The position numbers were made by a program, and so were the translations under genes. From assembly GCA_026996985.1 (NCBI GenBank), contig JALWJR010000053.1, positions 1-13,446 of the forward strand: a DNA stretch of 13,446 bases. The letters are read 5' to 3'. Positions 6,401 to 10,627 of this stretch are shown in pieces. Numbering within the stretch: the first letter of the stretch is position 1; every line of letters begins with the position of its first letter. A model generated the notes under the pieces. The model had not been told where the DNA came from, did no database searches, and saw only the letters and a program-made list of their open reading frames with translations. This stretch comes from Candidatus Kaiserbacteria bacterium (lineage in GTDB: Bacteria > Patescibacteriota > Minisyncoccia > Phycocordibacterales > UBA2100).

Positions 6401-7132
6401 TTAAGATGTTGAATTGGTCGTGCTGTAGTGTTTTTCCAGAATAACATCTGCGATAGTGGCGATAGTGTCAAAAATCGGAATCTCAAAGGAGGTAGGGAAG
6501 GGAATGGGCAATTCAGTGCAGGCGACCACGATACCTTCAACCCCATGTCGTTTGATGAGATTGCGAGCAATGCGACTCAGGGTATCGGTGTCGGCGGTGG
6601 TGTGGTTTCCGCCCATGACATGCATAATAATTTTATTAAGTTCTTGCTGTTCGGCTTCGGTGACGGCGTGCGCGATAATATTATGTTTTTCCAGGGCGTG
6701 CTGGTAAAGTTGCGACGATCTGGTTGTTTCCGACGAGAGTATGCCGACATGTGTTAACGAGTGTTTAACTATACGTTTCGCCACTTCATCAGGCAGGTTT
6801 ATAAGTGTACTTTTATCGGCAAGGTGATCGCGCAATTTTTCATACAACACATGTACCGTATTGCATGCCATGATTATATTGTTGCAACCGGCATCGGCGA
6901 GACGATCAAGTTCCGTTTTTAGTTGCATGTGCACCGTTTCGCTGTCGCGTATTCCCGTCTCATCAAATGCATCAAGCGCGATAGAGTTGATAAGAAGGTG
7001 CGGGTAGTCGGTATCTTGTACCGCCCCGTACTCTTTTTGTGCTTTTTCAACAAGGCGGAGATAGGTGTGGGCGCTTGCGAGCGGTCCCATGCCTCCCAGT
7101 ATGCCGAAAATTAATTTATGGTGTAATTGCAT
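6401..7132 (-). CDS. Aspartate/glutamate racemase family protein
   Basis: A 243-aa cofactor-independent racemase of the Asp/Glu family. Such enzymes interconvert L- and D-aspartate or glutamate with two cysteines acting as acid and base. GILGGMGPLAS (10-20) is the aspartate-racemase N-terminal motif, different from the IGVFDSGVGG of the peptidoglycan glutamate racemase MurI. The two catalytic cysteines are C90 in MACNT and C205 in VVACTELP, both intact. The length is normal for the family. The ATG at 7132 has no SD. A weak TTGATG-17 bp-TAGTCT promoter could end 8 nt before it, which would make a nearly leaderless mRNA. No terminator is visible after its stop, so it may read into the 186-aa gene. 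Product and substrate (D-Asp or D-Glu) are inferred from the family only. Confidence 0.9.
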   Translation of the reverse strand: MQLHHKLIFGILGGMGPLASAHTYLRLVEKAQKEYGAVQDTDYPHLLINSIALDAFDETGIRDSETVHMQLKTELDRLADAGCNNIIMACNTVHVLYEKLRDHLADKSTLINLPDEVAKRIVKHSLTHVGILSSETTRSSQLYQHALEKHNIIAHAVTEAEQQELNKIIMHVMGGNHTTADTDTLSRIARNLIKRHGVEGIVVACTELPIPFPTSFEIPIFDTIATIADVILEKHYSTTNSTS

Positions 7133-7150
7133 TTGATAGTAGACTACAAG

Positions 7151-7183
7151 AAAAATACGGTGCCATCAAGTGATGGCACCGTA
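7151..7183 (-). terminator. Strong (possibly bidirectional) terminator after the 59-aa gene
   Basis: A 13-bp inverted repeat (7156-7168/7171-7183) with a very short centre, followed on the minus strand by TTTTT and on the plus strand by GTTTT. It lies 3 bases beyond the stop of the 59-aa gene and just upstream of the racemase gene, so it isolates the two transcripts. Confidence 0.85.
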
Positions 7184-7186
7184 GTT

Positions 7187-7366
7187 TTATGAGGTGTAAA
7201 TGAGATGACCATCCGTGTCTCGTATTTTTTCTTTCACCTCTTCTTGTGCCTCGGGCGCGTTCTTGTAACGTAACAATACTTTTTTGCCTTCTTTTGAGAT
7301 TATGCTTATCTCTCCTTTGAATTTTAACTCCGTGAGTTGGCGCCTTGTGAGCATGATTGTGCACAT
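7187..7366 (-). CDS. Hypothetical small protein, 59 aa
   Basis: A short gene that I do not recognise. The start at 7366 is supported by one of the strongest SD sequences in the window, GGAGGAG, 4 nt before the ATG; a second ATG four codons later is possible. A longer frame opens at 7486 but would run into the end of the lyase gene. The protein is soluble and highly charged. After MCTIMLTRRQL it has alternating segments such as KGEISIISKEGKKVLLRYK (17-35) that suggest a small beta-hairpin or barrel, then a Glu/Lys-rich helix (36-50). It lies between the ArgH-like lyase and the racemase, ends in a strong terminator, and may be an accessory or regulatory protein of the cluster. No function can be assigned. 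Confidence 0.65.
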   Translation of the reverse strand: MCTIMLTRRQLTELKFKGEISIISKEGKKVLLRYKNAPEAQEEVKEKIRDTDGHLIYTS

Positions 7367-7395
7367 GATACTCCTCCTGTTCAAAAGAGCGGGGT

Positions 7396-7423
7396 AGTGC
7401 TCACAAATTTCTTTGCAAGCACT
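7396..7423 (-). other. GAAA-capped hairpin between lyase gene and 59-aa gene
   Basis: On the minus strand a 12-bp stem (7396-7407/7412-7423, with two G-U pairs) is closed by a GAAA tetraloop. It overlaps the lyase stop codon. No T tract follows, so it is not a classical terminator. It may stabilise the 3' end of the lyase message or separate it from the downstream SD of the 59-aa gene. Confidence 0.4.
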
Positions 7424-8645
7424 ATTCCGCTTTTTTGTGTGCATTGCGTTGTTGTTCCCATTGCTTTTTAACCGCTCGGTATGCATCGCGAAAACTCTCT
7501 CCGCGCTTTACTCGTTCATATACTTGCTCGGTGACAAACAAATCGTCCGTCATGGCATGAGCCAAGCGTTCATGATGGGTTTTAATGCGCGGAATCGTCA
7601 AAGCAAGTATGTCCATCGTCTCTTCAAACAAAGCAACCCCTTCAAGGAAAGGTTTCTTTGTCAATTGAAAATCGCGATGGTAGCCACTGCCGAGTGATGC
7701 GATGATATCTCTGATTTCCCGACGTTTCGCTTCAAACACTCTGCCGTTTCCGCGCATAATTTCGTATACATCGTAGTTTCTTTTCTGCGGCATAATGGAG
7801 GAGCCGGTGGTAAATTGTTGCGATAACGAAAAGAACCCAAACGCATCCATACTGAACAACAACATATCGCTTGCGAATTTTCCCGCAAGAAGCATGGCCG
7901 GAGACAGGGCCGAGAGCGTGAGCTCTTCAAAGTAGCCACGAGACATACCGCAGTACATGGGATTTTGCTGGGTTTTTGCAAAGCCCAAGTAATTGGTGGT
8001 AACTGAGCGCTTTAGCTTGAGATTTCGAATACCAAAACCGGATGCGGAGCCGAGCGGATTTTGGTCAATGATACGCAGGGTGCTTTTGAGAAGGGGAAGG
8101 GTGTCGGCAAATGCGTCGGCATATGATGAAAACCACATGTTGGTGGTGGTTGGCATCGCTTTTTGCATATGGGTAAACCCGGGCATGGGGGAGTTGTCTT
8201 TTTTGGTGCGCTCTTTAAAGACGGTGCGCACTTTTGAGGTGAGGTCAACGGCTTTTGTAAGCACTTCTTTCATGTACAAGCGCAACATGACAAGCACTTG
8301 GTCGTTGCGACTGCGAGCGGTGTGCAGTTTTTTGCCGACCTCTCCGTAGTGCTCGGTGAGATACTGTTCTATGGCCGTGTGCCCGTCCTCTTGAGATTGA
8401 GAGATGGAAAATTCACCCTTCTTCCACAGTGTCTCTATCTCGCGCAATCCTTTGAGTAAGATTTTGAGTTCTTTGTCGGTCAAAATACCCATTTCTTTGA
8501 GCATGTGCGCATGGGCGGCGCTTGCGCGCAGATCATAGGGGATTAAAGTCTGATCAAGAAGGTAGTCTGAGCCAACCGTGTACTGTTCTATTTTAGGGTG
8601 CAGAGACGAGTCGGTTTGCCATACTTTTTTTGGGGTTGTGTTCAT
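7422..8645 (-). CDS. Argininosuccinate lyase family protein (ArgH-like, fumarase/aspartase superfamily)
   Basis: A 407-aa member of the aspartase/fumarase superfamily, closest in motifs to argininosuccinate lyase, which splits argininosuccinate to arginine and fumarate as a homotetramer. It shows HTARSRNDQV (108-117), GFTHMQ with H159 (156-161), and the mobile-loop signature GSSIMPQKRN (281-290) with the catalytic Ser. EDGH (86-89) matches the ED.H block of ArgH. It differs in places: after the loop KRN the usual Pro-Asp is YD (291-292), and the FPLDR-like block reads LKLKR (209-213). It is shorter than most ArgH (about 460 aa), mainly at the C-terminus. I choose the ATG at 8645 over a TTG at 8687 because a promoter ends 6 nt before it. 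No other arginine-biosynthesis gene is near, so a different N-linked aspartate adduct is possible. Confidence 0.85.
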   Translation of the reverse strand: MNTTPKKVWQTDSSLHPKIEQYTVGSDYLLDQTLIPYDLRASAAHAHMLKEMGILTDKELKILLKGLREIETLWKKGEFSISQSQEDGHTAIEQYLTEHYGEVGKKLHTARSRNDQVLVMLRLYMKEVLTKAVDLTSKVRTVFKERTKKDNSPMPGFTHMQKAMPTTTNMWFSSYADAFADTLPLLKSTLRIIDQNPLGSASGFGIRNLKLKRSVTTNYLGFAKTQQNPMYCGMSRGYFEELTLSALSPAMLLAGKFASDMLLFSMDAFGFFSLSQQFTTGSSIMPQKRNYDVYEIMRGNGRVFEAKRREIRDIIASLGSGYHRDFQLTKKPFLEGVALFEETMDILALTIPRIKTHHERLAHAMTDDLFVTEQVYERVKRGESFRDAYRAVKKQWEQQRNAHKKAE

Positions 8646-8651
8646 GAATGA

Positions 8652-8680
8652 ATAATAGCCATTTTTGAAGTATTTGTCCA
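8652..8680 (-). promoter_or_regulatory. Predicted leaderless promoter of the ArgH-like gene
   Basis: On the minus strand TGGACA (8675-8680), a 17-bp spacer and TATTAT (8652-8657), then 6 nt to the ATG. No SD is present. It is arranged back to back with the rpsP promoter in a gap of only 84 bp. Confidence 0.55.
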
Positions 8681-8694
8681 GGCGCAAGTAAGTA

Positions 8695-8722
8695 TTGCTT
8701 TTTTTGAAAAATTTGTTAGAGT
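8695..8722 (+). promoter_or_regulatory. Predicted leaderless promoter of rpsP
   Basis: TTGCTT (8695-8700), a 16-bp spacer and TAGAGT (8717-8722), then 7 nt to the rpsP ATG at 8730. Neither box is perfect. No SD is present, so initiation at or near the A of ATG is expected. Confidence 0.45.
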
Positions 8723-8729
8723 ACTTGTC

Positions 8730-9221
8730 ATGTTAAAAATCAGATTGCAAAGAATAGGGCGAAGAAACCGATCGGCTTTTCGTATTGTCGTTATAGAGCA
8801 TACGAGAGCGCCCAAAAGCGGTGATTATATAGAGCGTGTGGGTTCATGGGATCCAAACAACGACAATGTTGTTTTGCTGGAGGATAAAATTAAACATTGG
8901 TTGTCAAAAGGAGCGCAACCGACAGATACAGTCTACAATTTACTGGTAAAAAACAATATTATTGAAGGTAAAGCGAAAAACGTTTTGCCTAAAAAAACTC
9001 CCATACAGAAAGAAGGTGAACAAGAAGCAAGTGAAGAGAGTCCTGAAAAAGCGGAAACGGAAAATGAAGCAAACAAGCAAGCTACGACAGAAGAGTCGGC
9101 AGACAACGCATCTGAAGAGCAAACTGAGAGCAAAGAAGAGGTCCAAGAAGAGAAAGAAGAGAAAACCGAAGAGAACACTGATAATTCCGAATCTGAAGCC
9201 GAAGATAAAAAAGAAGAGTAA
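8730..9221 (+). CDS. rpsP: 30S ribosomal protein S16 with long acidic C-terminal tail
   Basis: S16 is a primary-to-intermediate binder of 16S rRNA in the small ribosomal subunit. The canonical S16 domain fills about residues 1-80: MLKIRLQRIGRRNRSAFRIV at the start, RAPKSGDYIERVGSWDP (26-42), and a short helix region DKIKHWLSKGAQPTDTV (52-68). The protein is 163 aa, about twice the usual 80-90. The extra part (about 94-163) is a low-complexity tail dominated by Glu with Lys, Ser, Asn and Thr and no aromatic residues, so it is probably disordered. The ATG at 8730 follows a predicted leaderless promoter and has no SD. It heads the rpsP-khpA-trmD group but is followed by its own strong terminator, so it is probably transcribed alone. 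Confidence 0.95.
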   Translation: MLKIRLQRIGRRNRSAFRIVVIEHTRAPKSGDYIERVGSWDPNNDNVVLLEDKIKHWLSKGAQPTDTVYNLLVKNNIIEGKAKNVLPKKTPIQKEGEQEASEESPEKAETENEANKQATTEESADNASEEQTESKEEVQEEKEEKTEENTDNSESEAEDKKEE

Positions 9222-9237
9222 CTTAACCGTCAAAACC

Positions 9238-9263
9238 AAAAAGCTCCGATTACGGAGCTTTTT
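9238..9263 (+). terminator. Terminator of rpsP
   Basis: An 11-bp stem, AAAAAGCTCCG/CGGAGCTTTTT (9238-9248/9253-9263), with an ATTA loop and a built-in T tract. Because of the A and T tracts it could also work on the opposite strand. Confidence 0.9.
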
Positions 9264-9266
9264 CTC

Positions 9267-9294
9267 TTGCAAAAAAATTTTTTTCTGTCATAAT
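9267..9294 (+). promoter_or_regulatory. Promoter of khpA
   Basis: TTGCAA (9267-9272), a 16-bp spacer and CATAAT (9289-9294). It begins 4 bases after the rpsP terminator. The expected start near 9301 gives a leader of about 20 nt without a recognisable SD. Confidence 0.55.
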
Positions 9295-9320
9295 TTGCGC
9301 ATTATCGGTTAAACAGATTT

Positions 9321-9674
9321 ATGGAGAAAGATCAAGAATTTCTCGAGTACGTCGTTAAGGCGTTAGTTGATCATCCGGAGGATGTCAAAATTACTCGCAA
9401 AGTTGATGAAATGGGTGTACTCCTTACCCTTGATGTCAACAGTGAAGACATGGGTAAGGTTATCGGACGCTCAGGTAACACCGCAAAGGCAATACGCACT
9501 TTGCTTCGCGTTGTCGGTGTAAAATACGGCGCTCGTGTAAACCTTAAAATAAACGAGCCGGAAGGAGCGCAAAACCAAAATGAACAAGCTCAACAAGCAC
9601 CGGCAGAGGAGCAAACTTCAATGGATGAAGTTGAAAATGTAATTGATGACATCAAAGAAGAAATGAATTCATAA
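9321..9674 (+). CDS. khpA: KH-domain RNA-binding protein KhpA (YlqC/UPF0109 family)
   Basis: KhpA is a small single-KH-domain RNA-binding protein; in Gram-positive bacteria it pairs with KhpB/Jag and influences sRNA biology and cell division. The KH fold covers about residues 1-80. The nucleic-acid-binding loop is GKVIGRSG (45-52), with G49 and G52 of the GxxG motif intact, followed by NTAKAIRTLL (53-62). Typical KhpA is about 75-80 aa; this one has 117 because of a Gln/Ala/Glu-rich tail (about 81-117), acidic like the S16 tail. It lies between rpsP and trmD, the position this gene also has in Firmicutes, which supports orthology. Promoter and terminator on either side suggest a monocistronic mRNA. 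The ATG at 9321 has no SD. Confidence 0.92.
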   Translation: MEKDQEFLEYVVKALVDHPEDVKITRKVDEMGVLLTLDVNSEDMGKVIGRSGNTAKAIRTLLRVVGVKYGARVNLKINEPEGAQNQNEQAQQAPAEEQTSMDEVENVIDDIKEEMNS

Positions 9675-9703
9675 TCATTATCCTTTAAGTTTTGAGTTTG
9701 CAC

Positions 9704-9728
9704 AAAAAACGCCCGCCGGGCGTTTTTT
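9704..9728 (+). terminator. Terminator of khpA
   Basis: An 11-bp stem, AAAAAACGCCC/GGGCGTTTTTT (9704-9714/9718-9728), with a 3-nt loop and a T tract. The rest of the gap to trmD holds only the trmD promoter. Confidence 0.9.
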
Positions 9729-9730
9729 GT

Positions 9731-9758
9731 TTGATTTTTAAACTCAAACGGCTAATAT
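9731..9758 (+). promoter_or_regulatory. Predicted leaderless promoter of trmD
   Basis: TTGATT (9731-9736), a 16-bp spacer and TAATAT (9753-9758), then 6 nt to the ATG at 9765. Transcription would start at the start codon itself. No SD is present. It starts 2 bases after the khpA terminator. Confidence 0.55.
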
Positions 9759-9764
9759 GTTGGT

Positions 9765-10427
9765 ATGCTTCAATTTCATATAATAACGCTTTTTCCGGAA
9801 AGTATTTCCGCATATTTATCATCTTCCATTTTGGGAAGAGCTCAAAAAAACAAAAAAATATCGGTGAGTTTTTACAATCCCAGAGACTACACAGACAATC
9901 CTCACAGAAGGGTTGATAACATTCCTTACGGTGGAGGCCCGGGAATGGTGCTGGAACCCGCCTCTTTTTTGAAAGCCGCTCAGGCGGCAGCCGGCAGGAA
10001 AAGAAATGTTGAATTTATATTTTTCACTCCCTCAGGCAGACAGTTTGATAACAAAATTGCTCAAGAGTACGCAGATAAAGCGACAAACTCTAAAAATTTT
10101 CATATGATTATGCTCTGTGGGCGCTATGAAGGAATAGATGCGCGGGTTCCGGAGATTTTAAATGCCAAGCTGTTCTCCATTGGTCCTTATGTGCTCTCGG
10201 GCGGAGAGTTACCCGCAGCGGTTTTGGTGGACGCAATCTCAAGAAGACTCCCGGGAGTGCTGGGAGACGATATGTCAATTGAAGAGAGGCGAGTGGCATC
10301 TTCAAAAGTTTATACTCGCCCGGAGACGCTCAAATGGAAAGGAAAAGAGTATAAAGTGCCGGAGGTTTTAAAATCCGGAGATCACAAAAAGATAGAGCTA
10401 TGGAGAAAAGAGAACTCCACGTACTAA
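9765..10427 (+). CDS. trmD: tRNA (guanine-N1-)-methyltransferase TrmD
   Basis: TrmD methylates G37 at N1, 3' of the anticodon, in tRNAs with G36, preventing +1 frameshifting. It is a SPOUT enzyme with a trefoil knot that binds SAM and works as a dimer. PYGGGPGMV (54-62), LCGRYEGIDARV (117-128), YVLSGGELP (142-150) and RRLPGVLG (160-167) mark the knot. YTRPE (183-187) and VPEVLKSGDHKKIELWR (198-214) mark the following helix region. Two details differ from E. coli: the SIGDYVLSGGE motif has Pro (P141) in place of Asp, and the linker before YTRP that carries the catalytic Asp (D169) in E. coli reads SIEERRVASSKV here. At 220 aa it is about 30 shorter than E. coli TrmD because the C-terminal domain is trimmed. 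The usual partner gene rimM is absent. Confidence 0.95.
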   Translation: MLQFHIITLFPESISAYLSSSILGRAQKNKKISVSFYNPRDYTDNPHRRVDNIPYGGGPGMVLEPASFLKAAQAAAGRKRNVEFIFFTPSGRQFDNKIAQEYADKATNSKNFHMIMLCGRYEGIDARVPEILNAKLFSIGPYVLSGGELPAAVLVDAISRRLPGVLGDDMSIEERRVASSKVYTRPETLKWKGKEYKVPEVLKSGDHKKIELWRKENSTY

Positions 10428-10471
10428 ACAAATTCTTGATACTTATCCACACCCTCAACTTGACTTTTTGT

Positions 10472-10499
10472 TTGACTTTTGCACAAGAGCTTGTATAAT
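10472..10499 (+). promoter_or_regulatory. Strong promoter of rpoB
   Basis: TTGACT (10472-10477), a 16-bp spacer and a perfect TATAAT (10494-10499). A second TTGACT lies about 12 bp further upstream at the wrong distance. Transcription would start near 10506, giving a leader of about 120 nt. Confidence 0.75.
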
Positions 10500-10531
10500 A
10501 CGTGCGTCTTTTGCAACCGATTGAGTTGCGG

Positions 10532-10579
10532 ATGCTCGCAGAGACAAACGCGTTTGTTACAAGTTTTTATAAGTTATAA
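10532..10579 (+). other. Possible 15-codon leader ORF upstream of rpoB
   Basis: ATG at 10532 opens MLAETNAFVTSFYKL and stops with TAA at 10577-10579, 3 nt before the terminator-like hairpin. A ribosome at the stop would cover the 5' arm of that hairpin. Only GCGG precedes the ATG, so no good SD supports translation. The frame may be due to chance. Confidence 0.25.
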
Positions 10580-10582
10580 GTC

Positions 10583-10610
10583 AAAAGAGAGCCAATTTGG
10601 CTTTCTTTTT
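10583..10610 (+). terminator. Terminator/attenuator-like hairpin in the rpoB leader
   Basis: An 11-bp stem with one G-U pair (10583-10593/10599-10609), a 5-nt loop AATTT, and a T-rich 3' arm ending in CTTTTT. It lies 18 nt before the rpoB start and downstream of the rpoB promoter, so it would act as an attenuator rather than as the terminator of trmD. The stem is only moderately GC-rich at its top (AGCC/GGCT), so termination may be partial. Confidence 0.6.
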
Positions 10611-10627
10611 GTGTAATTTATTGCAAT

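Larger units (their letters stand above)
10506..10627 (+). promoter_or_regulatory. Structured rpoB leader
   Basis: The leader contains a hairpin GCAAC/GTTGC (10513-10517/10525-10529), a second hairpin ACAAA/TTTGT with CGCG loop (10544-10548/10553-10557), a 15-codon ORF (10532-10579) and a terminator-like hairpin (10583-10609) followed by rpoB. This arrangement resembles a transcription-attenuation leader. It could instead be a separate small RNA of about 105 nt ending at the terminator. Confidence 0.5.

Noticed and set aside
7422..8687. TTG start at 8687 for the ArgH-like lyase
   Set aside because: It lies upstream of the predicted promoter, and ArgH similarity begins after the ATG at 8645.
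8962..9312. Lys-rich 116-aa frame within rpsP
   Set aside because: It is a frame-shifted reading of the Glu-rich S16 tail (GAA/AAG repeats) and runs through the rpsP terminator.
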